Origin: Bacteroidetes bacterium MedPE-SWsnd-G2
GTDB taxonomy: Bacteria; Bacteroidota; Bacteroidia; Flavobacteriales; Flavobacteriaceae
Assembly (NCBI GenBank): GCA_001874335.1
Contig: MPDE01000001.1
Coordinates: 1-64,000 of the forward strand
Direction of reading: 5' to 3'
DNA length: 64,000 nucleotides
In this document: positions 7,530 through 16,441 of the stretch, piece by piece
Position numbering within the stretch: position 1 is the stretch's first letter
Layout: each line of letters begins with the position of its first letter
Translations under genes and position numbers: made by a program
Notes under the pieces: model-generated
The model's database searches: none
Told to the model about the DNA's origin: nothing
Seen by the model: the letters and a program-made list of their open reading frames with translations, nothing else

Positions 7530-8510
7530 TTAATTTGAAAACCAATCCCAGGTTAATTTTAATCCTTTTTTCACGTCAAATTTCGGGTCATATCCTAATA
7601 AGGTATTTGCCTTATCAATATTTGCTAAAGAATCTCTTACATCACCTTGACGCGTTGGCCCATAGGTTGCAGGAATATCATTTTTTGAGGCTTGATTCAA
7701 ACTTTGCCACAAATAATTAACGCTAATGCGCTCACCACAAGCCACATTAAACACCTGGTTTGCTGCTTCTTTATCCGCAAAAAAGCCTTTTACATTGGCC
7801 TGAACGGCATTTTGAACAAAGGTAAAATCTCTTGTTTGCTCTCCGTCCCCATTAATCGTTGGGCTTTGATTGTCTTTTAGCGCTTGCATAAACAATGGGA
7901 TTACAGCCGCATAAGCCCCATTTGGACTTTGTTTTGGTCCGAAGACATTAAAATATCGCAAGCCCACTACATCTGTATTATAGGTTTTTCCGAAGACATC
8001 GGCATACAGTTCATTGACATATTTTGTCACTGCATAAGGCGAAAGTGGGTTGCCGATTTTTTCTTCTACCTTAGGTAAAGATTTACTATCGCCATAGGTA
8101 GAACTTGAAGCTGCATAAACCATACGTTTTACTGTTGAAGACGCCTTCAAGGCTATCATCATATTCAAAAATCCAGAAATATTTACTTCGTTTGTAGTCG
8201 CAGGATCATTTATAGATCTTGGTACCGAACCTAATGCTGCCTGATGCGACACATAATCGATATCTGCCATTGCTGATTTACAGGTTTCTAAATCTCTAAT
8301 ATCGCCTTCAATCAATTCAAAATTTGGTAAGCCTTCAAATTCATGAAGATTACTTTTATACCCGTTTGAAAAATTATCTAAAACACGAACTAATCCTGCA
8401 TTATGTTTGATTAGATATCCAACCAAATTAGACCCTATAAAACCAGCACCTCCAGTGATTAAAAACTTAATCTTTGATAAATCTGCTGTATGATAAGTGA
8501 ATTGTTCCAT
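7530..8510 (-). CDS. UDP-N-acetylhexosamine(uronate) 4-epimerase, TviC/WbpP-like
   Basis: Predicted to invert C4 of UDP-GlcNAc or UDP-GlcNAc uronate to the galacto form. The 326-aa extended SDR shows GGAGFIG (residues 20-26), the catalytic region YAASSSTYGD (132-141) and Y159/K163 in SPYAVTK. Serines around the substrate pocket and the overall sequence resemble the N-acetyl-hexosamine-specific group (WbpP, TviC) rather than plain GalE. Its ATG overlaps the stop of the dehydrogenase gene by one base (TAATG), a coupling that supports a two-step pathway as in Vi antigen synthesis: oxidation at C6, then epimerisation at C4. Confidence 0.82.
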   Translation of the reverse strand: MEQFTYHTADLSKIKFLITGGAGFIGSNLVGYLIKHNAGLVRVLDNFSNGYKSNLHEFEGLPNFELIEGDIRDLETCKSAMADIDYVSHQAALGSVPRSINDPATTNEVNISGFLNMMIALKASSTVKRMVYAASSSTYGDSKSLPKVEEKIGNPLSPYAVTKYVNELYADVFGKTYNTDVVGLRYFNVFGPKQSPNGAYAAVIPLFMQALKDNQSPTINGDGEQTRDFTFVQNAVQANVKGFFADKEAANQVFNVACGERISVNYLWQSLNQASKNDIPATYGPTRQGDVRDSLANIDKANTLLGYDPKFDVKKGLKLTWDWFSN

Positions 8511-9802
8511 TATAATCGTGCGTCAATTAGATGTTTAGGTAAGGTTGATTTGACATCAAATACCACTGCCGAATCTGATTTATGTACTAGCAAGTCTAAG
8601 TCTTTAAATGAATCATGTGCAACAGCTGCAATAATACCATCGTAATCCGAACGTAAATCGCTTTGATTGGACAATAATGCAATGCCATATTCATGTTTCA
8701 CTTCTGCCTCAGATGCCCAGGGATCATAGACTTCTACATTAATATCATAAGATTGTAATTCTCTAATAATATCAATTGCTCTCGAGTTTCTAATATCTGG
8801 ACAGTTTTCTTTAAAGGTTATTCCCATGACCAATACATTGGCATTTTTAATGGTGGCTCCCTTTTTTATCATCATTTTGACCGTTTCTTGAGCGACATAA
8901 GCTCCCATACTATCATTCATTTTGCGACCTGCCAAAATAATTTCGGGATTATAACCAGACTCAATAGCTTTCTGCGCCAAGTAATAAGGATCAACACCTA
9001 TACAATGGCCACCAACTAAGCCCGGGGTAAACTTTAAAAAGTTCCATTTTGTACCTGCTGCTTCTAAAACTGCCTTGGTATCGATATCTAAAAGGTTGAA
9101 AATTTTAGACAGCTCATTAACGAAGGCTATATTTATATCTCGCTGTGAATTTTCAATAACTTTAGCAGCCTCGGCCACTTTTATCGAGGGCGCCATATGG
9201 GTACCTGCAGTAATTACCGATTGATATAGTTTATCCACGCGTTTGGCTATTTCTGGTGTAGAACCTGAAGTAACTTTTAAAATTTTAGTTACCGTATGCT
9301 TTTTATCTCCCGGATTAATGCGCTCTGGTGAATAGCCCGCAAAGAAATCGGTATTAAACTTTAAGTCTGAAACGTTTTCCAATATTGGCACACAAATATC
9401 TTCTGTTACCCCTGGATAAACGGTGGATTCATAAATTACAATATCTTCTTTCTTTAAAACATGGCCAACGGTTTCACTTGCTTTTTCTAAGGGAGTAAAA
9501 TTAGGCTTATTAAGTGCATCTGTTGGTGTTGGAACAGTAACAATAAAAATATTACAATTAGACAAGGCGTCTTGTTGATTTGTTATATACAGACCATTTT
9601 CCATGGCATTCTCCTGTAATAATACGGATGATAAATCGGTAGACTCTACTTCTAAAGTACTATCGATGCCTTGATTTAAACTTTGAATTCGCGATTGATT
9701 AATATCAAATCCAACAACGTGATATTGCCTTGCAAATTCTACCGCCAATGGCAAACCTACATAGCCCAATCCTATTATTGCAATACTGTCTTTTTTACTC
9801 AT
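8510..9802 (-). CDS. UDP-N-acetylhexosamine 6-dehydrogenase, TviB/WbpA-like
   Basis: NAD-dependent, four-electron oxidation of the C6 hydroxyl of a UDP-HexNAc to a carboxylate. Start taken at 9802 (M-S-K-K), since an 18-residue upstream extension in the same frame would overlap the previous gene and precedes the Rossmann fold oddly. In this 430-aa form, GLGYVG is at 11-16, VTVPTP is in the NAD domain, and the catalytic cysteine is C267 in GGHCIGVDPYY. The C-terminal domain holds the usual FKENCPDIRNS segment. It gives a uronic acid and therefore a negatively charged glycan. It lies 2 bp downstream of the sugar-phosphate transferase gene. Confidence 0.88.
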   Translation of the reverse strand: MSKKDSIAIIGLGYVGLPLAVEFARQYHVVGFDINQSRIQSLNQGIDSTLEVESTDLSSVLLQENAMENGLYITNQQDALSNCNIFIVTVPTPTDALNKPNFTPLEKASETVGHVLKKEDIVIYESTVYPGVTEDICVPILENVSDLKFNTDFFAGYSPERINPGDKKHTVTKILKVTSGSTPEIAKRVDKLYQSVITAGTHMAPSIKVAEAAKVIENSQRDINIAFVNELSKIFNLLDIDTKAVLEAAGTKWNFLKFTPGLVGGHCIGVDPYYLAQKAIESGYNPEIILAGRKMNDSMGAYVAQETVKMMIKKGATIKNANVLVMGITFKENCPDIRNSRAIDIIRELQSYDINVEVYDPWASEAEVKHEYGIALLSNQSDLRSDYDGIIAAVAHDSFKDLDLLVHKSDSAVVFDVKSTLPKHLIDARL

Positions 9803-9804
9803 TA

Positions 9805-10389
9805 TCAACTTACTAAAGAATGTATTATATATTTCAAATCTAAATAAAAACTCCAATTACCGACGTAATTTTTGTTGATTTTCACCTTGTCAGGCCAAAT
9901 TTTCGTTCTATTGTAATTTTCGGGGTTTAGTTGCGCCCTAAGAAGCGCATCTTCATTCTTGTACTTAATTGTTGCCGGTCCTGTTATTCCTGGTTTCATA
10001 TCTAGTATTATGCGATCATCACCTTCCAGCTTATCTGCAAATCCAGGAAGATCTGGTCTTGGCCCCACAAAACTCATATCTCCTATTAATACATTAAAAA
10101 GCTGAGGCAGTTCATCTAATTTCGATTTTCTTAACCACAATCCAAATGCCGAAGCATCCTTATGAAACTCACCTAAATTATGATCTGCACCTCTTAAACT
10201 TCGCAACTTATATAGCATAAAAGGTTTTCCAAACTGCCCAATTCTAACCTGAGAAAATATACCATTTCTTTGTGTATCTATCATGGCGCAAATCCACAAC
10301 ACACAAAATGGTAGAATAGCAATTGGTACTAGTATCAGCGCCAACACAAAATCAAAAGTACGTTTTATAGATTTCTGAAGTGGAGACAT
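9805..10389 (-). CDS. Initiating undecaprenyl-phosphate sugar-1-phosphate transferase (small PglC/WcaJ-C type)
   Basis: First step of glycan assembly: transfers a sugar-1-phosphate to the lipid carrier. With the start at 10389 (M-S-P-L-Q-K) the protein has 194 aa. The longer frame to 10479 lies inside wzc and is not credible. One N-terminal hydrophobic segment (FDFVLALILVPIAILPF) is followed by the bacterial sugar transferase core: FGKPFMLYKLRS, then RKSKLDELPQLFNVLIGDMS with FVGPRP, and KPGITG near the end. It lacks the four extra membrane helices of full-length WcaJ, so it is the minimal, re-entrant-helix form. It starts 4 bp after wzc. Confidence 0.86.
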   Translation of the reverse strand: MSPLQKSIKRTFDFVLALILVPIAILPFCVLWICAMIDTQRNGIFSQVRIGQFGKPFMLYKLRSLRGADHNLGEFHKDASAFGLWLRKSKLDELPQLFNVLIGDMSFVGPRPDLPGFADKLEGDDRIILDMKPGITGPATIKYKNEDALLRAQLNPENYNRTKIWPDKVKINKNYVGNWSFYLDLKYIIHSLVS

Positions 10390-10393
10390 GTGG

Positions 10394-12829
10394 CTATTTA
10401 AAAAGCCTTTTAATAAATTCTTTAACTGAAAATTTAGGTTTTTCATTTTCATGATACCCGTAATCATAGCCATAACCATAGCCGTAACCGTAACCTTGAT
10501 TTTTACGGTGCGTATAGCAATTTAATAATAAACTGATATTTTTTATTTCTCCGCGTTTGTACTTGGCATCAATAACCCCTAACATATCTTTTTTGGTAAA
10601 ATTCTGTCGCACCATATAAACTGTAGCATCAGCATATTGCACCAACTCAAAGGCATCTGTCACCAATCCTAAAGGCGGACTATCTAAAACCACCATATCA
10701 TACTGAGATTTCAACTCAGCCATAAAATCATGCATCTTTTCACTCATTAACAACTCCGATGGATTTGGAGGCACTAAGCCTGAAGTAATGACATCTAAAT
10801 TTGGAATTTGAGTTGGTTGAATCACTTCGGCGAGCGGTTTTTCGCCTATCAAGTAGTTTACAACACCAACATCATTATTAATATCAAAATCACCAAAAAT
10901 CTTAGGTTTCCGTAAATCTAATCCCACTAAAACTGTTCTTTTATCAGTTAAGGCAAAAACAGATGCGACGTTTATAGAACAAAAGGTTTTTCCTTCTCCA
11001 CTTATAGAAGAGGTTAACAACACCGTTTTTGTACCATCAATTTGATTGGATTTGTAAAAATACTGTAAGGCAGAACGCACCACCCTAAACCCTTCGGCTA
11101 TAGCTGATTTTGGATAATCAATCACCGCCAAATTTCCTTCGCTCTTATATCGTCCAATCACTCCCAACACAGGAATACTAGATAATTTTTCAATTTCAGA
11201 AATGGTATGAATATTATTATCCATAAACACCATAACAAACACCAATACAAAAGGAATTGCAAATCCAACAAGTAATGCCATCAAATAATTAACCTGGGTA
11301 TTGGGTCCTACTTTTCCCCCACCTATGTCCTTAGCCTCATCAATAACGGTGATATCAGAAACATTAGCAGCTTTTACAACAGCGGCCTCGGCTCTTTTAG
11401 ACTGGAACACATTATACATTTGCTGACTGATATCGAATTTACGCTGAATCTTTAAATAAGCCTGCTGATCCTCTGGTAGCTTTCTAAGCTCGGCTTCTAA
11501 ACTTGCCGTTAAAGAATTAAACCCTGTTAATTGCCTTGTTAAACTTATACGTGTCGCATCAACCGTTTCTAACAATACATTTTTTTCTGCTGTAATGCGT
11601 CGATCTAAATCTTTAAATAAAGCGGAGCCTTCTTTGGTTGTATATTCTAAATTTTGACGCTCGACAGACAAGGCTGTAATACGACCAATAATAGCTTGAA
11701 TATTAGATTCAATCATACCTAAAGACGTTGGAGCAGCAATATTTGAATAATCCGTTTTTGTATTTAAATACTCTTCCAAATCGTCTAAGTACTCAATATT
11801 GAGCTTAGCTTGCTCAATTTTAGCTTCATTATCTCTTAATCGCTCAGACACACCTAAAGCCCCTTCATCAATATTATAAAAGTTATTGTTTGTTCTAAAG
11901 GCCTTTAATTCGCTTTCATAAAGCTTCAAATCTCCAACCATGCTCGCCAGGGTACTATCAATAAATTTAATAGTATTGGTCGCATATTGATTTTTGCGTT
12001 CTAATTCATTCTTTCGGAGCACATCGGTAGTTGCATTTAAAAAGTCTACAATTTTTGCTTTACTGCCTCCTCTTAATGCCAAGGTTAAAACCGAAGAGCC
12101 TTCCGCAAAAGCCTTTACATCCAATCCATTTTTATATTGGTTAACAACACCATCAAAATTTGAAAATTTAATAAAATACTCTTCTCCTACCTTCGCTTGT
12201 CGACCTTCTCTCTTTTCGATACTACCACTAAAAAAAGGGAGGCTAATTTGATCCCCAAAGGCATATTCCTTTTCAAACAATCCAATATTTACTTGAATTC
12301 GCGATTTTTCTTTACTGTCATAATTTTGAAGTGTCACCGTGTTTGTTTCGAATTCTGCACTCAATTTAAAGGTTTCAACTCCTGTGAATGTCACCTTTAA
12401 AGGTATTCCTAAAACCTGACCTTTATTTGTTTGCAAATCTACTTGAAAAGGTGCATTGGTATAGACATCCTGCATATTATACTCCCCCTGTTTCAAGAAA
12501 GACATGTAAAATTCCAAGGAATCAATTACCTTCTCATTATGACTTCGGGTTTTAAGCGTAGTCATCACCGTTTGCACCTTTCCAGTTACGCCTCCCCAGT
12601 TAAATGAGATACTTGTATTTGAAGTAAAAAATGGGTTTTGTTCATTCTCAACAGAAACCAACGAACTCAACTGATACACATTGGGCTTTCTAACATTTAT
12701 ATAATAGGCAATCCCTACCCCTATCAAGATAGAAATGACAAACAATTTCCAATAGCCAATAACCTTAAACACAAAGGCTTTTGCATCAAAATTGGACTGA
12801 AAATCTTTGGTTTCAAAACCGTTAGCCAT
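10394..12829 (-). CDS. wzc: Polysaccharide co-polymerase with bacterial tyrosine kinase domain (Wzc type)
   Basis: Inner-membrane protein that controls polymer length and export with Wza. The 811-aa layout is classical: a Wzz region with first membrane helix at about 27-45, a long periplasmic part with predicted coiled coils (about 280-480), second helix at 515-536, then the BY-kinase domain with Walker A SGEGKT (610-615), Walker A' LDLRKPK (638-644) and Walker B VVLDSPP (713-719). The C-terminus has the tyrosine cluster (780-792, seven Tyr alternating with Gly) that serves as the autophosphorylation tail, followed by a basic end. It lies 7 bp downstream of wza in one operon. BY-kinases usually go with Wzx/Wzy systems, whereas this locus carries an ABC exporter. 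Confidence 0.92.
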   Translation of the reverse strand: MANGFETKDFQSNFDAKAFVFKVIGYWKLFVISILIGVGIAYYINVRKPNVYQLSSLVSVENEQNPFFTSNTSISFNWGGVTGKVQTVMTTLKTRSHNEKVIDSLEFYMSFLKQGEYNMQDVYTNAPFQVDLQTNKGQVLGIPLKVTFTGVETFKLSAEFETNTVTLQNYDSKEKSRIQVNIGLFEKEYAFGDQISLPFFSGSIEKREGRQAKVGEEYFIKFSNFDGVVNQYKNGLDVKAFAEGSSVLTLALRGGSKAKIVDFLNATTDVLRKNELERKNQYATNTIKFIDSTLASMVGDLKLYESELKAFRTNNNFYNIDEGALGVSERLRDNEAKIEQAKLNIEYLDDLEEYLNTKTDYSNIAAPTSLGMIESNIQAIIGRITALSVERQNLEYTTKEGSALFKDLDRRITAEKNVLLETVDATRISLTRQLTGFNSLTASLEAELRKLPEDQQAYLKIQRKFDISQQMYNVFQSKRAEAAVVKAANVSDITVIDEAKDIGGGKVGPNTQVNYLMALLVGFAIPFVLVFVMVFMDNNIHTISEIEKLSSIPVLGVIGRYKSEGNLAVIDYPKSAIAEGFRVVRSALQYFYKSNQIDGTKTVLLTSSISGEGKTFCSINVASVFALTDKRTVLVGLDLRKPKIFGDFDINNDVGVVNYLIGEKPLAEVIQPTQIPNLDVITSGLVPPNPSELLMSEKMHDFMAELKSQYDMVVLDSPPLGLVTDAFELVQYADATVYMVRQNFTKKDMLGVIDAKYKRGEIKNISLLLNCYTHRKNQGYGYGYGYGYDYGYHENEKPKFSVKEFIKRLFK
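10454..10495 (-). repeat. GGTTAT/GGCTAT hexamer run coding the Wzc tyrosine tail
   Basis: Six-base units coding alternating Gly-Tyr form a short tandem repeat (plus strand CCATAG, CCGTAA, CCATAA variants). The copies differ at third positions, so slippage has not homogenised them recently. Loss or gain of a unit would keep frame and change the number of phosphorylatable tyrosines by one. Confidence 0.7.
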
Positions 12830-12836
12830 ATAATTA

Positions 12837-13628
12837 TTAGTTATTAATTAATAAAATTGTAGTCGTTACCAACGAAATAAGAGTAATAATTGTACTTAAG
12901 GATTGTACCCCTGTAGTTCCTGTTCCCCATGATTTCTGCTTTAATGGTTTTACATAAATCATGTCGTTGGGTTGAATATAATAATACGGTGAATTCATTA
13001 CATTAATATCGGTCAAATCGATATGATGAATTTGTTGCCCTTGTGGATACTGCCGCACAATCATAACATCTTTTCGATCTCCTGTGATAGGTATCTCACC
13101 TGAATTTGCTATGGCCTCAAACACATTTACGCGATCCTTAAACACAATTTTAGTCCCAGGACTTCCTATTTCTCCTGTAGCAGTATACTGAAGGCCAGCA
13201 AGTTTTACGGTCACAAAAATATTAGCGGTTTCCTTAAACTGTTTTTCTAAAAGTTTTAATTCTAACAATTTTTCAATTTCCTCTGTTGTAAATCCAAGTA
13301 CATTGATATACCCTAAAATTGGGATTCTAATATTGCCGTGTAAATCAACTGTAAACCCATCAAAATAGGCCCTTTCATCACTTCCGGCATTTAGTTGCCC
13401 ATCTCCAACAGGATTAAAAATATTTACATTATCCTGATCCAAGGCCTTTACCCTAATATTTAGGATGTCGTTAATTTGAACCCGATAGGGTTTCTGTTGT
13501 TCCTGAATTAATTGAAGAGAATCTGTAGCCTTATTTTTATTTTGCATGTAAACCAAATCTTTTTGGGGCACACATGAGGTCAAAACGACTGTACAGATAA
13601 GAAAAAAAAGCGTTAAAACTTTATTCAT
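12837..13628 (-). CDS. wza: Polysaccharide export outer-membrane lipoprotein (Wza type)
   Basis: Forms or anchors the outer-membrane channel for the glycan. Start set at 13628 (M-N-K-V): it gives a clean lipoprotein signal with lipobox LTSC (Cys19), and the longer frame to 13652 would begin inside the promoter -7 element. The 263-aa precursor has the polysaccharide-export domain (YRVQINDILNIRV about residue 48), then an SLBB-type domain and a hydrophobic C-terminal segment near ISLVTTTILLINN that could insert in the outer membrane. It is first in its operon, 7 bp before wzc, and divergent from the ABC-F gene. Confidence 0.9.
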   Translation of the reverse strand: MNKVLTLFFLICTVVLTSCVPQKDLVYMQNKNKATDSLQLIQEQQKPYRVQINDILNIRVKALDQDNVNIFNPVGDGQLNAGSDERAYFDGFTVDLHGNIRIPILGYINVLGFTTEEIEKLLELKLLEKQFKETANIFVTVKLAGLQYTATGEIGSPGTKIVFKDRVNVFEAIANSGEIPITGDRKDVMIVRQYPQGQQIHHIDLTDINVMNSPYYYIQPNDMIYVKPLKQKSWGTGTTGVQSLSTIITLISLVTTTILLINN

Positions 13629-13649
13629 TACGAGGCATTTGGTGTTACA

Positions 13650-13679
13650 CAAATATAACTTATCACTAGCAATATCAAA
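13650..13679 (-). promoter_or_regulatory. Promoter of the wza operon
   Basis: On the minus strand TTTG, an 18-base spacer, then TATATTTG, an exact match to the Bacteroidota TTTG / TAnnTTTG pattern. Transcription would start about 18 bases before the ATG at 13628. This excludes the longer wza start at 13652. Confidence 0.75.
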
Positions 13680-13729
13680 ACTTTCGCCTTTCTTTTTGGT
13701 TTATTTCCGTTATTTGTAAAAAAATTACT

Positions 13730-15589
13730 TTGAACTACCTTACAGTTGAACAAATATCGAAATCTTACGGCGAAGTAGAACTTTTTAGCAATCTCTCTTT
13801 TAGCATTCACAAAGACCAAAAAATTGCCTTTGTCGCTAAAAATGGTTCTGGAAAAACGTCTATCCTAAATATATTATCTGGAAAGGACAATCCTGACAGC
13901 GGACAAGTAGTGATGCGAAACGGCCTTCGCACAGCTTTTTTGTCCCAAACTCAAGATTACGACCCAAAACTCACTATTGAAGATGTGATTTTTAATTCTG
14001 ATTTACCAGTTTTAAAAGTTATAGCTAATTATGAAAACGCCCTATTAAACCCTGAAGACTCCGAAGCCTATCAAATAGCATTTGAGCAAATGGATATTCA
14101 TAATGCCTGGGATATAGAAGTTCAATTTAAGCAGATATTGAGTAAACTTAAATTAGATAACCTTAACGATAAAATTGGAAATCTTTCAGGGGGTCAAAAA
14201 AAGAGATTGGCTCTGGCGCAAGTATTAATTTCAAATCCGGATCTTCTAATCCTTGATGAACCTACCAACCATTTGGACTTAGAAATGATTGAATGGTTAG
14301 AAGCTTATTTTGCGAAAGCTCAATTCACCCTATTTATGGTCACGCATGACAGGTACTTTTTAGAACGCGTTTGCAATGAAATCATCGAATTAGATCAAGG
14401 ACAACTTTTCACTTACAAAGGCAATTACAGTTACTACTTAGAGCAGAAGGATGCCCGAATTACTTTAGACGCCGTAGAAACAGGCAAAGCAAAACAGCTT
14501 TTCAAAAAAGAATTAGATTGGATGCGTCGCCAACCTAAAGCCAGAACTACAAAATCAAAATCTCGTATAGATGACTTTTTTGACATCAAAAAAAGAGCGC
14601 ATCAAAGAAGACAGGACCACAGCGTTCAATTGGAAATTAATATGGAACGATTAGGTAGTAAAATTGTTGAATTCCATAAAGTATCAAAAGCTTTTGAGGA
14701 CAAAACAATACTTGATGGTTTTGAATATGTATTTAAAAAAGGTGAACGTATAGGTATTATAGGTAAAAACGGAACTGGTAAATCTACCTTTTTAAACATG
14801 CTAACCTCTAATTTAAAACCAGATGCCGGAAAAATAATAATTGGAGACACCGTAAAATTTGGTTACTACACACAAAACGGGATTACAATCAAACCCCAAC
14901 AAAAGGTTATTGATGTTATAAGAGAATTTGGAGATTACATTCCGCTAACTAAAGGCAGACAAATTAGTGCACAACAATTACTTGAACGCTTTCTATTCAA
15001 CCGAAAAAAGCAATACGATTATGTTGAAAAATTAAGTGGTGGTGAACAAAAGAGATTATATCTGTGTACGGTTTTAATTCAGAATCCTAATTTTTTAATC
15101 TTAGATGAGCCTACAAACGATTTAGATATTGTTACACTTAACGTTCTTGAATCTTTCTTATTAGATTTTCCTGGGTGCCTATTAGTTGTTTCTCACGACC
15201 GTTATTTTATGGATAAAATTGTAGATCATTTATTTGTTTTTCAGGGTGAAGGAAAAATTCAAGATTTCCCAGGCAACTATACAGATTATAGGGTTTATGA
15301 ATCCAGTCAACCTAAAGAAACTGCTACAAAAACCACAACTAAATCTCCTAAAACCAACGCTAATTCCCAAAATAAACTAAGCTATAACGAGCAAAAAGAA
15401 CTTAATAATATCGAAAGTAAGCTGCGCTCCCTAGAACTTGATAAAAAAGCACTTGAAGCTAAGTTTAACAATCCCGAATTATCTCAAGATGACATCAAAG
15501 ATTTATCTGATAAACTGCAAGTGATTATAGACACTATGGAGGAAAAAGAAATGAGATGGTTTGAACTTTCTGAAAAATTAGAATCCTAA
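13730..15589 (+). CDS. ABC-F family ATPase (Uup-like)
   Basis: Soluble twin-cassette ATPase of the ABC-F group, which act on ribosomes; the C-terminal coiled coil suggests the Uup branch. Start is TTG at 13730; no ATG exists before the first Walker motif. The 619-aa chain has Walker A KNGSGKT (residues 38-44), signature LSGGQKK and Walker B LILDEPTNHLD, then a basic linker (RRQPKARTTKSKSRIDDFF) in the ribosome-contact position, then GKNGTGKS, LSGGEQK and LILDEPTND, and a charged coil at about 550-615. No membrane segments, so not a transporter. Its stop overlaps the methyltransferase start (TAATG), implying coupled translation. Confidence 0.9.
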   Translation: MNYLTVEQISKSYGEVELFSNLSFSIHKDQKIAFVAKNGSGKTSILNILSGKDNPDSGQVVMRNGLRTAFLSQTQDYDPKLTIEDVIFNSDLPVLKVIANYENALLNPEDSEAYQIAFEQMDIHNAWDIEVQFKQILSKLKLDNLNDKIGNLSGGQKKRLALAQVLISNPDLLILDEPTNHLDLEMIEWLEAYFAKAQFTLFMVTHDRYFLERVCNEIIELDQGQLFTYKGNYSYYLEQKDARITLDAVETGKAKQLFKKELDWMRRQPKARTTKSKSRIDDFFDIKKRAHQRRQDHSVQLEINMERLGSKIVEFHKVSKAFEDKTILDGFEYVFKKGERIGIIGKNGTGKSTFLNMLTSNLKPDAGKIIIGDTVKFGYYTQNGITIKPQQKVIDVIREFGDYIPLTKGRQISAQQLLERFLFNRKKQYDYVEKLSGGEQKRLYLCTVLIQNPNFLILDEPTNDLDIVTLNVLESFLLDFPGCLLVVSHDRYFMDKIVDHLFVFQGEGKIQDFPGNYTDYRVYESSQPKETATKTTTKSPKTNANSQNKLSYNEQKELNNIESKLRSLELDKKALEAKFNNPELSQDDIKDLSDKLQVIIDTMEEKEMRWFELSEKLES

Positions 15590-16362
15590 TGTGGTTTCAA
15601 ATATCAAGCTATTTTAAATTTCTTTTTGGGTCTTCAAATCAGCATGGGATACATTCGCCCTTTGTATATGATTTGATTACTAAGTGCTTTTATGATGCCA
15701 AGTCTTACCCAGAATACAAGCAAATAAAAAATTACAGATCACAACTGCTTCAAAATAATACTACACTTGAAATTGAAGATTTTGGCTCTGGATCTCGGGT
15801 ATTTTCGTCTAACAAAAGACCAATAAAAGCCATTGCTCGAAATTCGGGTTCGACTTTAAAACGAAGTAAGTTGCTTTTCCGATTATGCCGGTATTTTAAT
15901 TTTGAAACAGGAATAGAATTAGGCACATCATTAGGTATTTCGAGCCATGCAGTTGCTTTAGGTGCTCCAAAAATAAAACTTACAAGTATCGAAGGCTGCC
16001 CTAACATCGCTTCTTTTACAGCTAACAATCTTAAATCAAATGGAATCTCAAATGTTTCAATACTCAACGACACCTTTAGTAGGGCGATACCAAAACTAAA
16101 CGCAACAACTTTGGATTTCGTATTCTTCGACGGCCACCATGGCAAAGAAGCCACGCTTCAGTATTTTGAAGCATTACTCCCAAAAGCACACAATAATACG
16201 GTCTTTCTTTTTGATGATATTAGATGGTCTGAAGACATGTTTGAAGCTTGGCAAACCATTAGTCAACATCCTGAGGTAACGGTAAGTATTGACGCCCTTA
16301 AATGGGGCTTTGTATTTTTTAGAAGAGAACAACCAAAACAACATTTTACAATTAGAGTGTAA
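15589..16362 (+). CDS. Class I SAM-dependent methyltransferase (O-methyltransferase-like)
   Basis: The 257-aa protein has a Rossmann SAM site: GIELGTSLGISS (motif I, about residues 109-120), an acidic strand end TSIEGCP and the FVFFDGHHG strand (motif for metal/substrate contact), then VFLFDDI. Arrangement resembles the methyltransferase_24 / catechol O-methyltransferase group. The substrate is unknown. Start is the ATG sharing bases with the ABC-F stop. Because ABC-F proteins act on ribosomes, a translation-related substrate is possible but is only a guess from the coupling. Confidence 0.8.
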   Translation: MWFQISSYFKFLFGSSNQHGIHSPFVYDLITKCFYDAKSYPEYKQIKNYRSQLLQNNTTLEIEDFGSGSRVFSSNKRPIKAIARNSGSTLKRSKLLFRLCRYFNFETGIELGTSLGISSHAVALGAPKIKLTSIEGCPNIASFTANNLKSNGISNVSILNDTFSRAIPKLNATTLDFVFFDGHHGKEATLQYFEALLPKAHNNTVFLFDDIRWSEDMFEAWQTISQHPEVTVSIDALKWGFVFFRREQPKQHFTIRV

Positions 16363-16441
16363 CATCCTATTTGCTTTGACGTCTTATTAATCGGAATTCC
16401 TGTATCTTGCAGGTACCATAACCTATTAATGTATTTTTAGA

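Noticed and set aside
9803-9856. Longer start for the nucleotide-sugar dehydrogenase
   Set aside because: It would overlap the coding end of the sugar transferase, and the 18 extra residues precede the Rossmann fold without family similarity.
10390-10479. Longer start for the sugar transferase
   Set aside because: The 30 extra residues come from the Wzc tyrosine-tail repeat read in another frame.
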